64,000 bases of DNA from Bryopsis sp. KO-2023 (taxonomy: Eukaryota > Chlorophyta > Ulvophyceae > Bryopsidales > Bryopsidaceae), in assembly GCA_030272585.1 (NCBI GenBank), contig BSYQ01000006.1, positions 4,489,001-4,553,000 of the forward strand, in the 5' to 3' direction. Positions 41,649 through 52,306 of the stretch are shown here, piece by piece (position 1 is the stretch's first letter; the number at the start of each line of letters is the position of its first letter). Position numbers and translations under genes: made by a program. The notes beneath the pieces were generated by a model that was given only the letters and a program-made list of their open reading frames with translations, did not search any database and had not been told where the DNA came from.

Positions 41649-43463
41649 TTAACGCTGTTCCTGCGCTTGCGCTTGCTGGATAGCACGCTGCTCCTGCGCT
41701 TGCGCTTGCTGCACTGCACGATACCGGACACAGGGATCAAATGCGGCAGCCACCCGCTTGGACTTTAGGAATGGCAGATCCCTTGTGATGCCGGACACCT
41801 TGAGCTGCCGCTTCACACACATGTTGCAGTGTGGCAACTTCTCGTGCTCAGCCGGGAACGGAGGGATTTCTTCGAACGTCGAGCGTGTCAGCTTCAACAT
41901 ATGGGCAGGTAGAGAGAATGGGGAGACGGTGGCGATGGACTTGTTGTCCACTTCCGCGACTTTTTGGACCGCCGTGACGATGCGCCCCAGCATCGAGTAT
42001 GCCAACCAGTGAGCATCACACACGAGGTGATACCCACAAGGAAGGACGGAATACTTCTTCTGCGTCAGCCGCTGAGCACTTGCCTGCATTGGGCTTCTCC
42101 CGCACCAAATGCACATGGGCAACTCGTGAAAGTGCCGGTTGCCGCGGTAATTTTGCAAGGCTCGGTCCCTGGGGTTAGTATATTGGACCTTCGGCCATTT
42201 CTCTGACGCAGTGATGGGGTTGCAAGCCTCCTCGATATCCTCCCGTGACAGGTTCACTTCGCTAGGTGCAGCATCCACTTTGTCCTGAGCAGCCGCCCTT
42301 AGTCTTCTGAGCTTAACCTTTTCTCGGAAAGCCCGAAGTGCTGCTTCTGTTGGAGCTAACTCCAACGGTGGATGGACCGCACGCTGAACCTCTGTCACCT
42401 GGCTTGGCCCTTCATCATTCCTGATTTCCCCGTCCTCCAGTTCAGAACTAGGACCTTCGAGCCTAGGAGGTGGACTGCCGAAGTCAATTTCTTCGTTAAA
42501 ATCCAAGTCCAAAAGCTCCTCCTCTCTCATGTCGAATAAGTCCTCCCCCGGTGCTATTGCGGTAGCCTCATCTCCGGGAGTCTGAACTGTTGGCGCTGGT
42601 TGTGAGGGTGCTGGAGTCTTTAATGCGGCAGCCTTTAACTTGAGTAACAAGTTGGCTCTTGCTGCATCTCCAGGCATACGATCCCTCGGTGGCTCACCAC
42701 CTTCATCGTCACCGTCCTCTCGCCTTCTCTTTCCGTGTGGATCTTCATCCCTACACGGCGAGCTTGGGCGTTTGTTTTTCCCTTTCCCCTTGCCCTTGCT
42801 TGAGCCTCCCGCATCATCGTCCTTGGACGGTTCCAGATCAAGTGTTGCGTTTGACAACAGAACTTGGACTTGGCGATCCAGTTCTTCGCGTACCCGTGGT
42901 GCTGGTACCGGCGGGTTCAAACGCAGCATCTTGTCCGTTGTTTCGCTCTGCACTTGAAGTTTTTCAGAGCCGTCTCTGAGGGACTCTCCCAGCAAATCGA
43001 TCTGCAGCTCTTGTTCTGCCAATTCCTTCTTAAGGTTGTTGGCTGCTGCACTCCACGCGGTTGCTACAGCTCGCTGCAGCGTTTCCTCTACCGCGGTAAA
43101 TCGATCCACCATTCCCCCGAGAGCTTGCTTGCGGAGGTCATTCTCACGATGGTTAGCCATCATGTGAGATTGGAACCGCTGCTTCTTCAACTTCATGGCT
43201 TCCAATTTTTCTTCCAAGACCTTAGTCTTGTCCTCCGCTTCTTTCCTTTCCGCCTCCGCCTTTTTCTTGGCTTTCTCCGCTGCCTCCTTCGCAGCTTCAG
43301 CTGCTTTCGTCCGGTCACTCAACTCTGCGAGCTGCCGGGTTAAGGCCTCATTGTTCTGCAGCACTTCCTCTGCGGTCGACGTAAAGTGCTGCAGCTCCTC
43401 TTCTTTTTGAGCTACCTCCGCTTCCAACCTCGCAATAATTGCGGCGGGGGTATCAGCAGCCAT
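41649..43463 (-). CDS. alpha2 ORF3: coiled coil plus RING-like module (604 aa)
   Basis: Same architecture as alpha1 ORF3 with scattered substitutions; all eight Cys/His ligands are kept. The region upstream of the chosen ATG is out of register with alpha1, which supports starting at MAADTPAA. A TATA box on the minus strand lies at 43584-43579, 121 nt before the ATG. Confidence 0.85.
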   Translation of the reverse strand: MAADTPAAIIARLEAEVAQKEEELQHFTSTAEEVLQNNEALTRQLAELSDRTKAAEAAKEAAEKAKKKAEAERKEAEDKTKVLEEKLEAMKLKKQRFQSHMMANHRENDLRKQALGGMVDRFTAVEETLQRAVATAWSAAANNLKKELAEQELQIDLLGESLRDGSEKLQVQSETTDKMLRLNPPVPAPRVREELDRQVQVLLSNATLDLEPSKDDDAGGSSKGKGKGKNKRPSSPCRDEDPHGKRRREDGDDEGGEPPRDRMPGDAARANLLLKLKAAALKTPAPSQPAPTVQTPGDEATAIAPGEDLFDMREEELLDLDFNEEIDFGSPPPRLEGPSSELEDGEIRNDEGPSQVTEVQRAVHPPLELAPTEAALRAFREKVKLRRLRAAAQDKVDAAPSEVNLSREDIEEACNPITASEKWPKVQYTNPRDRALQNYRGNRHFHELPMCIWCGRSPMQASAQRLTQKKYSVLPCGYHLVCDAHWLAYSMLGRIVTAVQKVAEVDNKSIATVSPFSLPAHMLKLTRSTFEEIPPFPAEHEKLPHCNMCVKRQLKVSGITRDLPFLKSKRVAAAFDPCVRYRAVQQAQAQEQRAIQQAQAQEQR

Positions 43464-43913
43464 TATGTTCGTCGGAAAGAAAGAAATAAACAACGGTTTG
43501 TGCGTCTTTAGACTCTTTTTCACTCAGGAGCTCGCTCCGTTTACACAAACACTAGGGCAAAATGGTTCGAGGGCTGCGCTTATAAGGCTGGGTGACTCGT
43601 ACACTTTCCTCGTTGGGTTATTGGGGTGAGACACCAACGTTTCACTCGGTTGGAGTCTCGTCAAGACCACCTCAACACGTCACTTGATAGGGGTTTTCTC
43701 GGAACAACCACACTATCTCGAATGTGACATCGTTTGCCCGGTTTCTAAAGTACTACTGAAGCTACACTTACTGCGCCAGCCAAATAACTTAGGCACCTAA
43801 CGCATTAAAGATAAAGAGTTGGTTTGGAAGTCGACAGAGTTTTTCTAAGGTATCCTTTTTCGCGCCCCCTTGCTATAAGGAGTTCCACCTTAGCCATCAA
43901 ACACTCTGCTTCC

Positions 43914-46900
43914 CTATTCTCTTCCTTTCTGCAACTCTTTTCTTTCTTTCTCTTTAAATGCGCGAAGTATATCTGGTGCGTTAACCAGATTAGCTTCAGG
44001 TTCCCAAGTAGCGTCAAGTAGATCGTATCCTTTCCACAGCACTAGGTATTCACGATTGCGTTTACCTCTAGCCCTTAGGATATTTTCGACCTCATACTCT
44101 ACTTCGCTACCAATCAACTCTCCTTCTGGAGGTTGTATTTGCCTGCTGTTATCACTCGAGGCGTGATAACGCTTGAACTTAGAAACATGAAACACTGGGT
44201 GAATGAGCCATGTTTCCGGAAGTTGAACTCTGTAAGCCACCTTTGATATTTTCTCCACAATTTCAAAGGGACCCACAAATCGACGGCGCAGTTTGGGACT
44301 CACTTTGTTCAAAGCAGCCAACGGAATAAAACGGCTTTTTATCAGGACTTTATCCCCTTTCTCAAAAGCAATATCTTTTCTCTTCTTGTTTGCACTCACA
44401 CACATTCTGTGTTGTGCTCGAGAGTAATATGCTTTTGCGGTATCTAAGTCCTGTGCCATCCGTGCTACCATAGTCTTAACTGCTTCCACTTGAAATTGCG
44501 TTGCCGTCCCACCAATGTTTGGTGTTTCGGGATGGTACCCATACATCAAATATGCAGGTGCGAACCCTGTACTCGCATTCACTGCATTGTTTGCTGCAAA
44601 CTCTGCTGTAGGTAAATACTCAACCCACTTATGGGGATACCTCTCAGCATATGGCCTTAAGAAATTTTCCAGAGTACGTATGGTAACCTCACTCTGCCCA
44701 TCCGTTTGAGGGTGGTAAGCTGTACGCATACGAATCTCTGTACCCAGAGCTTTAAAAAGCGTCTGCCAGAACTTGCTGGTAAAGCGAGGGTCTCTATCAG
44801 ACACAATCACTTTAGGTAGGCCATGGTTGCGGTAAACATGTTCGATAAAAAGTTGGGCGTATCCTGCAGCGGTAATCTCTTTAGTACATGGGGCGAAATG
44901 CACAAACTTGGTAAGTCTATCGACAAAGACAGCTACAGCACTAAACCCATTGGATGCTGGTAGATCTGTCACCAAGTCAGTGGTAATCTGCTCCCACTTC
45001 CGCTCAGGTATTGGCAGGGGTTGAAGTAAGCCCATAGGCTTCTGTGTGTCAGCCTTTATTTGTTGGCACACAGGGCATTCGCGCACAAATGCCTTCAACT
45101 CATTCATCCACCCCTTCCACCAATATCGCCGCGCTAGGATTTCTCCTGTTCGCGCTGGTCCTGTATGGCCTGCTGAAGGTGTCTCATGGCACTCCTTCAT
45201 GATCTTATTGCGCTGGCCTTTAGGAACCACCACTTTCTCGACTAATCCTCTCTTTGGGACCGTCCAGAGTATTCCCTCTCTGAGGAAATATCCCTCAACT
45301 TCCTCGCCACTCTCAAGCTTCCGCAATATCTTCACCAAGGAGTTGTCAGCTTGGAGGGCTTGTTTCCACTCGTCTTGGCTTGCTTGATGCACTTGCCAAG
45401 TGGAAATGTTCATCGCAGTTTCCACGGGCTTAGGAACACTGCGGGAGAGAGCATCTGCTAACACATTAGCCTTGCCTTTGATATAGGAGATCTTGGGGTT
45501 GATCGAAGTCAGGTACCCCGCCTCAAGCCATCTTGCTTGGGTTCTAGAAAGGTTCCTCTGCGACAGAATATGCGTCAGAGGTTGGTGGTCAGTGAACACT
45601 GTTACTCCACCCGCACAACCTTCTAGATAATGTCTCCACTGCACCATCGCATAACATATTGCACACAACTCTTTATCGTATGGTGCATAGTTAAGCTCGG
45701 CAGGCTTGAATCTACGTGAGAGGTAAGCTATTGGCTGTAGCCCCTCTCCGTGATCCTGTGTTAACACGGCACCGATGGCCTCATTCGACGCATCAGTGAT
45801 CACAGTGTAAGGCAGTGACGCATCTGGAAAAATAAGGACGGGAGCTTGACTTAAACGCTTTTTCAGTTCATTGAATGCGCCACGCTCAACCTGTCCCCAT
45901 CTCCAGGGATGATCTTTTTTCACTAAGTCATGGAGTGGTCCAGCAACATGTGCAAACTGGGGAATGAATTTCCTGTAGTATGAAACCATTCCAAGGAAAC
46001 TACGTACATCACTAACACTCTGTAGTTCCTTCCACTCCTTCACTGCCTTCACTTTTTGTTCCTGTGGTTTTAACCCACTTCCGCTAATGCGGTAGCCAAG
46101 ATAGTCTACTGTTGCGACAGCCAGCTCACTTTTACTTGCCTTAGCAAAAAGTTGATATTCTGCTAGTCGCGACAGGACTTTCTCTAAGTGTTCGGCATGC
46201 TGTTCCATGTTTTCAGAGAAGATGAGTATGTCATCAATAAAGACAACAACAAAATCATCTAAAAACTCTGCGAGTAGGTCTTGCACTAGAGTTTGGAATT
46301 GCGCTGGGCAATTGGTTAGCCCAAAAGGCGCTACCAAAAACTCAAAGTGACCGTATCTCGTGCGGAACGCTGTTTTATCTGTATCAGATGGCCTTACTGG
46401 AAATTGCCAGTAGCCTGATCGCAGATCTAACTTTGAGAACACTTTGGCTTTGAACACTCTATCCATCAATTCTTCTGGCAGGGGTAAAGGATACCGGTTT
46501 TTCACCGTCACCTTATTGATCCACCTGTAATCCACACACATCCTTAAGCCTCCATCCTTTTTCGGTACAAACAGGATTGGCGCGCCCCAAGGGGACTCGG
46601 ATGGTTTGATTTTCTTCTGTTCCAGAAGGTAGTCCACTTGTGCTTTCACTTCATCCAGCTCTGCTGGTGAAAGCTTGTATATTGGACGATGGATAGGTGT
46701 TGGATCCTCCAGGTCTATCTTAAATTCATGACCTTTTCTCTTCGGAGGGATCCCTGGGGGTAAATCACGAGGGAACACACCACGGTGTGTTTCTACCACC
46801 TTTTTAATTTCGGCAGGGGTGTCTGAACGAATAAGTTTACCAATCTCATCCTCAGTGTTGAATGGCTGTGTTCGCTCTATTGCGTCAGGCAATTCATGTT

Positions 46901-47921
46901 GGCCTAAAGCTTTCTCTTCAGATTCTTGCACTACAACCATGAATGCTGTCTCTGTTTTGAGATGACGCATCATTCGTTTAGCTGAACACTCAGTCACTGG
47001 CACTTCTTGCAGTATCGACTGTACTTTTCGTTCAGGTTCAATACTCTCTTGGGTTGGATGACGCAACGGGAGATGAAATACTTGGCTGTTTTTGCAAACT
47101 GAAATCTCATTTTGCTGAAAGTCTATGCGGGGGTTTTCTTTCTGCAACCAAGGCATGCCCAATATTAGGTCATAACCAAGGTCTGGGAACAGATCCGCTT
47201 TCATTTTGCACTTCAGCCCTCCTATCTTTACTCGGAGGTTGTTACAGCTGCCAGACAGTTCTTTAATATCTCCGTTTGCCAACATTGCTCTCTTTGAGCT
47301 TGGTGTAATCGACAACCCGAGATCACGCGCTACCTTATCATTGATATAGTTTGCGGTACTTCCACAATCAATGAATGCATAAAGGTCCGTGGTCTTGATC
47401 CGTGCTTTTACTTCGTACCCTCTCACAGGCACTTCTTGAATTTTTAACAGAGGGCATGTGTCACCCTTGGTTGACGAAGTTGATCGAACTTCTGACACAT
47501 TAACTCGCTCTGTGGTAGACCGCTGGGTTGTTTCTGACCCACTATCGTCTACGTCTGCAGGCAGGGACTCCTGTAGACTACTCTGCGACTCCAATGAGCC
47601 CACAGATTCACTAACAGAGGGAAGAGATGCAGATGACGCATGAGGCGCGTCCATCTCATCCGGTGTGCTTTCCTTCTTTTCATTTTTCCAATCGCAGTTG
47701 TCATGTGCCGATTGGGTAGATGTGGAGAGTGTCTCTGTTCTCTCTTCACGCGGTGTACTAGTCCGCGCCCCAGGTTTTCCGCTGTGAGTACAAACCTTTT
47801 TCGAGGCACCTACTTTTGATCTTAGCTTCCTACGCCGCCTACGAACTCTGTTTCGCTTACGACGTTTGCGTCGGCCAGGCTCAGACGAAGCAGTTTCCTG
47901 CCTGGCGGTCAGTTTAACATT
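43914..47921 (-). CDS. pol: alpha2 Pol, entered by -1 frameshift
   Basis: The ATG-started part (47654 to 43914) is 1246 aa with the domain order of alpha1. Relative to alpha1 the pre-ATG segment carries a 3-nt deletion that keeps the frame open from the slip site, which suggests this segment is translated. A substitution near the integrase active-site region gives RMRTAYHPQ instead of RMSTAYHPQ. Catalytic motifs are otherwise retained. Confidence 0.92.
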   Translation of the reverse strand, partial: NVKLTARQETASSEPGRRKRRKRNRVRRRRRKLRSKVGASKKVCTHSGKPGARTSTPREERTETLSTSTQSAHDNCDWKNEKKESTPDEMDAPHASSASLPSVSESVGSLESQSSLQESLPADVDDSGSETTQRSTTERVNVSEVRSTSSTKGDTCPLLKIQEVPVRGYEVKARIKTTDLYAFIDCGSTANYINDKVARDLGLSITPSSKRAMLANGDIKELSGSCNNLRVKIGGLKCKMKADLFPDLGYDLILGMPWLQKENPRIDFQQNEISVCKNSQVFHLPLRHPTQESIEPERKVQSILQEVPVTECSAKRMMRHLKTETAFMVVVQESEEKALGQHELPDAIERTQPFNTEDEIGKLIRSDTPAEIKKVVETHRGVFPRDLPPGIPPKRKGHEFKIDLEDPTPIHRPIYKLSPAELDEVKAQVDYLLEQKKIKPSESPWGAPILFVPKKDGGLRMCVDYRWINKVTVKNRYPLPLPEELMDRVFKAKVFSKLDLRSGYWQFPVRPSDTDKTAFRTRYGHFEFLVAPFGLTNCPAQFQTLVQDLLAEFLDDFVVVFIDDILIFSENMEQHAEHLEKVLSRLAEYQLFAKASKSELAVATVDYLGYRISGSGLKPQEQKVKAVKEWKELQSVSDVRSFLGMVSYYRKFIPQFAHVAGPLHDLVKKDHPWRWGQVERGAFNELKKRLSQAPVLIFPDASLPYTVITDASNEAIGAVLTQDHGEGLQPIAYLSRRFKPAELNYAPYDKELCAICYAMVQWRHYLEGCAGGVTVFTDHQPLTHILSQRNLSRTQARWLEAGYLTSINPKISYIKGKANVLADALSRSVPKPVETAMNISTWQVHQASQDEWKQALQADNSLVKILRKLESGEEVEGYFLREGILWTVPKRGLVEKVVVPKGQRNKIMKECHETPSAGHTGPARTGEILARRYWWKGWMNELKAFVRECPVCQQIKADTQKPMGLLQPLPIPERKWEQITTDLVTDLPASNGFSAVAVFVDRLTKFVHFAPCTKEITAAGYAQLFIEHVYRNHGLPKVIVSDRDPRFTSKFWQTLFKALGTEIRMRTAYHPQTDGQSEVTIRTLENFLRPYAERYPHKWVEYLPTAEFAANNAVNASTGFAPAYLMYGYHPETPNIGGTATQFQVEAVKTMVARMAQDLDTAKAYYSRAQHRMCVSANKKRKDIAFEKGDKVLIKSRFIPLAALNKVSPKLRRRFVGPFEIVEKISKVAYRVQLPETWLIHPVFHVSKFKRYHASSDNSRQIQPPEGELIGSEVEYEVENILRARGKRNREYLVLWKGYDLLDATWEPEANLVNAPDILRAFKEKERKELQKGRE

Positions 47922-50560
47922 TTTTTTACATCGGGGAGGTTTTTCACCTCCTCCAATCTAGGACATTGCCTCACAGGATGACCCTTCTTTCCACAAAGAT
48001 AACAATGATATCCCCCTCCCCCCTGGGGGTTCTGTCTTCCCTGATTGGCTTGTCCTCTTCCACGGTTACCACCACCGCGTCCACGTCCACCACCACCACG
48101 TCCTCCTCCTCGTCCTTGTTGCTGTTGCTGCTGCTGTTGCACTCCTGCGGCAGCTTGTGGTGGTGCTTGGGCTGGTGGTGTAGGGTTCTGCTGCTGCTGA
48201 CCCTGATTCTGGCCTTTCTTCTTTCTTCCACCACGCCAGACTCCTTTCTTTTTCTGATTGGTTTGCCCTCCTTGGCCTTGTGTTCCAACTCCCAGGGCTT
48301 CCAATCGTTCGGCAGATATGATGGCGGCCTCGACATCTCGAGGTACCGTTGCTGCGACTAACTTCTGAACTTCACTTTTAAGTCCATCCACGAAGAGCAA
48401 ATACTGGTGATCCTCTTCGAGGTCTGGAATCCTCAAGACTAACCGCTGAAACTCTTTAACGAACTGTTTCACGGTTCCAGTCTGCTTGAGTTTGTGGAGG
48501 TCACGCCACGCTTCATCTCGATCACTAGAGAATTCGAAAGCTGTAGCTAAGCCATCCATGAAGTCCATCCAGTCACGGAAGGGTGGTCTTTCACCTCGGT
48601 GAATTTTCAACTCTTGCATCGTTAACCAATCCGAGGCAGCCCCATAAAGGTTAGTGGCCATAATCGATTGCCACTGTGCTTCATGCACTCCGCAGGTTCT
48701 CAAGTACCGCGTCATGAGCACTTGCCATTTACGGGCTTTTGGTTCTCCACTTCCGTTAAATGCGCGAGGCATTTGCAACTTGACGGTGCTGGGCAACCAC
48801 TGTCCTTGCCTAGGTGGTCCTGGCCCTGCTGGTCCAGCGCCACCTCCACCTCCACCTCCACCAGGAGGTCCACCGGGAGGTCCACCGCCTCCACCATCTC
48901 CACCGCCGCCACCACCTCCTCCGCCATCAGGCGCACCTGGAATGCGGGAAGGTGGGCGGTTTCGTCTGTCGCGGTAATCATCACCGCCATCATCATCTGG
49001 GTCGTCATCACCAGGGTCTCCAAAGTTACCTCGCATGCGAGGAACTCGACTGGGTCCACCAGTAGACTCATATGAACCAAGTGCAGCAAAGGGATTATTT
49101 TCTACCCTTGCTCCCAATGCACTTAACCCAAGTCCCAATCTGCCAGTACGTGTGGGGATCTGCATGGGTTCTTTTCCTTTCTCTTCTCTGACCTGTGCCT
49201 TAGCACGCTCAAGGTCAATTTGATATAACACTTCTGCTGAGGAGAGAACTCTTGGGTTAGTTCGTGTGGGTCTACGTGATCCATCGGCAGAGTCGGGTTC
49301 TGAGATGCGTACTCCAGGCTGAGCTCTTGTACTTGGAGGTATCAATTGAGGGAATGTGAAATCAGCGTCTGGTGCGCTGTCCACTGCAGTGCATGGTGGT
49401 GCTTCTGCAGCAACAATTTCACCCTCCTCGACCTGTACTGCTGGAGGAGCCGGTATTGTTGAGGTTCCTGCCCCAACCATTCCTACCGCGAAGCTCTGGT
49501 CCAGTGGCGGCCATGATGCAGCCAACTGCTTTACTGATTTTTTCGGCAGCGGCATCCCAAAGGCTGAGTCCTCAGGCTCAGGGGAAGTTGATTCTTCACG
49601 CTCTGGTGATACTGCACGAGCATCACTTCCACTTTGGGCACTCTGACTTCCGCCACTCACATCCTCCATGCTTCGTTCCAGGCCAGATAATCTTAAGGCA
49701 ACCACATCAGCTGCATCTTGCTGCTGATCCCAGGTTTTGGATGCCTTTTTCTCCAAGGCAATCAAATCTTTTTGAATTGCTACTCTTGAGCTCTGCAAAC
49801 GCTTCACCTCAGCACCTTGTTTGTGCAAGGACTCCCGAAACAATTCTAGAGTCCGTTCGACTTTTTCGTTGGAATCCGCAACAGTTCCTAATAAGCCTTC
49901 AATTCTCCGCCCTTGAACAAGGGATAACTCGGAGAGTTGTTTTAACTGAAGTGCTGATGCTTCAGTTGCCTCTTTTAGGTCAGCAAAACGAGAGTCCGCT
50001 AGAATGTCTGCGGCATCCATTCTCCTCGTTATTGCATCCACAGAAGCTTTGATCTCGGCTCTTTCTTTTCTATGGTCGATATCTTGGCGTAATAGCCTCT
50101 GCTCGTATCGACTATGTTGAGCCGCTACTGAATCCAGCTTCTGCTGTTGCGACACCACCGCATGCTGTGTGGCCTCAACCTGTTGCGCATGCTGGTGCTG
50201 TGTTTCCAGCGCCTGCCCGATCACCTCTGATGCGTCAGCCAGTTGGTTCGACACAGAGGCCTCGGTATGGGCTAGCCTCTGCCCCAGTGTCTGGTCAACT
50301 TGCTGCAGGTGACCCCTTAGCCCGTGGGCTAAATCGTCCACACGGTCATGGACCGCATCCACATCCTCTCTTAAGGCTTCCGCATCAGCTCCCATGTCTA
50401 TGTCGACAGCTGCTTGCTGGACATTGTGGATGTTCTGGACGTTTATTTGTTGATACACAACATTGGGTGCGTCAGGCAATTCCTCATCGAACTCAGGTTC
50501 AATCCCTGGCTCTTCAACTTGAGGCTCGCGCACTGCCAATGCGTGTTCACGGTCAGCCAT
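47909..50560 (-). CDS. gag: alpha2 Gag (883 aa)
   Basis: Same length and domain order as alpha1 Gag: long coiled coil, Pro/Gly linkers, capsid fold, Gln/RGG-rich region, CCHC knuckle. A few substitutions, such as an Asp-to-Gly change in the poly-Gly block. Confidence 0.92.
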   Translation of the reverse strand: MADREHALAVREPQVEEPGIEPEFDEELPDAPNVVYQQINVQNIHNVQQAAVDIDMGADAEALREDVDAVHDRVDDLAHGLRGHLQQVDQTLGQRLAHTEASVSNQLADASEVIGQALETQHQHAQQVEATQHAVVSQQQKLDSVAAQHSRYEQRLLRQDIDHRKERAEIKASVDAITRRMDAADILADSRFADLKEATEASALQLKQLSELSLVQGRRIEGLLGTVADSNEKVERTLELFRESLHKQGAEVKRLQSSRVAIQKDLIALEKKASKTWDQQQDAADVVALRLSGLERSMEDVSGGSQSAQSGSDARAVSPEREESTSPEPEDSAFGMPLPKKSVKQLAASWPPLDQSFAVGMVGAGTSTIPAPPAVQVEEGEIVAAEAPPCTAVDSAPDADFTFPQLIPPSTRAQPGVRISEPDSADGSRRPTRTNPRVLSSAEVLYQIDLERAKAQVREEKGKEPMQIPTRTGRLGLGLSALGARVENNPFAALGSYESTGGPSRVPRMRGNFGDPGDDDPDDDGGDDYRDRRNRPPSRIPGAPDGGGGGGGGGDGGGGGPPGGPPGGGGGGGGAGPAGPGPPRQGQWLPSTVKLQMPRAFNGSGEPKARKWQVLMTRYLRTCGVHEAQWQSIMATNLYGAASDWLTMQELKIHRGERPPFRDWMDFMDGLATAFEFSSDRDEAWRDLHKLKQTGTVKQFVKEFQRLVLRIPDLEEDHQYLLFVDGLKSEVQKLVAATVPRDVEAAIISAERLEALGVGTQGQGGQTNQKKKGVWRGGRKKKGQNQGQQQQNPTPPAQAPPQAAAGVQQQQQQQQGRGGGRGGGGRGRGGGNRGRGQANQGRQNPQGGGGYHCYLCGKKGHPVRQCPRLEEVKNLPDVKKMLN
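47921..47927 (-). promoter_or_regulatory. alpha2 -1 ribosomal frameshift site A AAA AAA
   Basis: Identical in sequence and position to alpha1; 10 nt before the gag stop. Confidence 0.7.
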
Positions 50561-50691
50561 GGTCTCTCTGCCACTATTTGGGAGTACTCAACAACCACGG
50601 TTGGAGTTTCTCTCTACCAAACAAACAAACAAAAACGTTTGTTGCGCCACGTTCACAAGTTTCGATCTCAAGAACTTAAAGTTCTTGCCTA

Positions 50692-50703
50692 GCTCCGAAA
50701 CCA
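50692..50703 (-). other. alpha2 primer-binding site
   Basis: Minus strand TGGTTTCGGAGC, 2 nt after the 5' LTR. Confidence 0.85.
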
Positions 50704-50705
50704 AT

Positions 50706-51125
50706 TGATAGTGAAGCTTGTGGGTGACGCAATAGTGGTCGGCTGTGTTGGTTGGATTCGTGATAACTTGCTGGCTAACGCAAGTATACTTGTGGGGTTT
50801 GTTGGTTTAGACAACTCTCTAGCTAGCGCGGTTGTGAACGCTACTAGAGCACTTGGGTTGGGAAGTGATTGCGTCAGGCAAACACTTAACACACACACAC
50901 ACAAACACACACACAAGCGGGAACACACCAATCCCACGAATCCCGAGTTCTTACAACTAGAATGGAATGTCAAAACAACGAGTGGGCCTCTTAAGTACCC
51001 CTAAGTGTAGTACGCTGACGCATGCCCCAAACTCTGGGTCTAATCTGTCTTACTCGCGAACCCACATGCGTCAGCCACCCTCGGCTCTATCCCAAACTAC
51101 CTCGTATAGCGCTAAAAGACTAACA
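50706..51125 (-). repeat. alpha2 5' LTR (420 bp)
   Basis: Same length and diagnostic changes as 41034-41453. Confidence 0.95.
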
Positions 51126-51130
51126 TTTAC

Positions 51131-51175
51131 ACTGATTCCCAAAGTGCTTACCACCGCTTACGCAATCCTCCTGGA
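51131..51175 (+). CDS. pol: epsilon Pol part 3: RNase H TDS motif, cut off by beta2
   Basis: Directly continues the epsilon frame: TDSQSAYHRL supplies the catalytic Asp expected after the preceding segment. Beta2 interrupts it at CTGGA (51171-51175). Confidence 0.75.
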
Positions 51176-51746
51176 TGAAACGGCTGACTTAGTAGGCGAA
51201 GATCTAGGCGGAAAACAGAGGTTACAGTCTGAGAGTTCCAGGTAGTCGCGGACTGACTGGAATGGGGTAGTTACGTGATGCTCAATGAGAGGCTGAAACG
51301 TAGTGAAAAGAGTTCGAACCAGGTTCAGTATATTCAGTGTCAGGTCTCAGATGGCTGAGAGTTTGGGTAGAGAGTCGGGAGTCAGACTGGAAGGAGCTTC
51401 AGTCTGGGTCCTTAGTCTAGAGGTTATCAAGGGTTATAAAGGGTTAGTCGGAGCTCTGGCTAGAAGGGCTGAGCTGAGAAATGATAGAGACGTTTTGAGG
51501 AGAGCTAGATGATAGCTAGTATTTGTAAGGTTAGGAGATGGGCTGGGAGTTTTCTAGAAGCTCTGGGCTGAGAGTATAAAAGGCTGGGGATCGTTGTAAA
51601 GAACAAGCTTGTTGAAATAAGATTCAGTTGTATACTCTCGTGTCCCAGACCTTTCTTACAGAACTTCTGGTCGTCTCCCAACGTGTGTGAAGAACGGGTT
51701 AAGTGGCGGCTGGAAGTATTCAGCCTCAGGAAACAAATCCGTTTCA
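51176..51746 (+). repeat. beta2 5' LTR (571 bp) with TATA box
   Basis: TGAAACGG...CCGTTTCA. TATAAAAGG at 51575 fits an LTR promoter, with transcription expected to begin near 51605. Confidence 0.93.
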
Positions 51747-51747
51747 C

Positions 51748-51759
51748 TGGTTTCGGAGC
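51748..51759 (+). other. beta2 primer-binding site
   Basis: TGGTTTCGGAGC, 1 nt after the LTR. Confidence 0.85.
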
Positions 51760-51764
51760 GAGTT

Positions 51765-51995
51765 ATGCCTATAATCAGAGAAGAAGAATACTGGTTTGGC
51801 GAAGAAGGAGATCCTAGGTTACTGCTTGTAGACCTCTGGCTGGAAGAGAACCCGTTGGAAGTTCTGCACATAGGCGAAGACAATAGTGATACTGAAAGTA
51901 CAGGATCAAGCGAATCGAGAACTGAGACAGAGGCGACAGTTGATCTTCCGCTTACCCCTGAAACCCCAACTCAGGAGGAACCCCAACATCAGTGA
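51765..51995 (+). CDS. beta2 leader ORF a (76 aa)
   Basis: First ATG after the primer-binding site. Acidic, with a Ser/Thr/Glu-rich C-terminal half (TESTGSSESRTETEAT). No recognised domain. It is followed after 11 nt by the ATG of ORF b. Identical in beta1. It may be a regulatory upstream ORF or a real small protein. Confidence 0.5.
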   Translation: MPIIREEEYWFGEEGDPRLLLVDLWLEENPLEVLHIGEDNSDTESTGSSESRTETEATVDLPLTPETPTQEEPQHQ

Positions 51996-52006
51996 GTTCG
52001 TTGTCT

Positions 52007-52306
52007 ATGGACCCTTGGCTGGCTCACCTTCTCGATCTTTATTACAGAGTAGAGTGGCAGTATCCCGACGAGGAGCTGGGATTACCGATTGTGCGGAGGG
52101 AAGCTAGGAGGAACGAGGTCCAGTTGAACTACGAAGAACTCGACCTACTCTGCTTCCTGAAAGAGCTGGAAGAACAGGCTGACAAGGAGAATCAGCCAAC
52201 CCCAACTACCGAGTCACCTCTCGACTTTCCCACTACATCAAGGTTTTACCGCTACGACGAGGAGGAACGGAACTCCTTGGCCCTGACATCGCTTTTTCAC
52301 CAATGA
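52007..52306 (+). CDS. beta2 leader ORF b (99 aa)
   Basis: Acidic protein starting MDPWLAHLLDLYY, with a Glu/Leu-rich helical middle. Its stop codon overlaps the ATG of ORF c as ATGA, an arrangement known to permit termination-reinitiation. No recognised domain. Confidence 0.55.
   Translation: MDPWLAHLLDLYYRVEWQYPDEELGLPIVRREARRNEVQLNYEELDLLCFLKELEEQADKENQPTPTTESPLDFPTTSRFYRYDEEERNSLALTSLFHQ

Larger units (their letters stand above)
41034..51125 (-). mobile_element. alpha2: complete Ty3/gypsy chromodomain element with ORF3 (10,092 bp)
   Basis: LTRs of 420 bp and a TTTAC duplication (41029-41033 and 51126-51130), inside epsilon RNase H. Gene order and content as in alpha1. It is distinguished from alpha1 by shared changes in both of its LTRs (for example 'ttacaactagaatgg' for 'ttacaaaataaagtg'). 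Confidence 0.95.
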
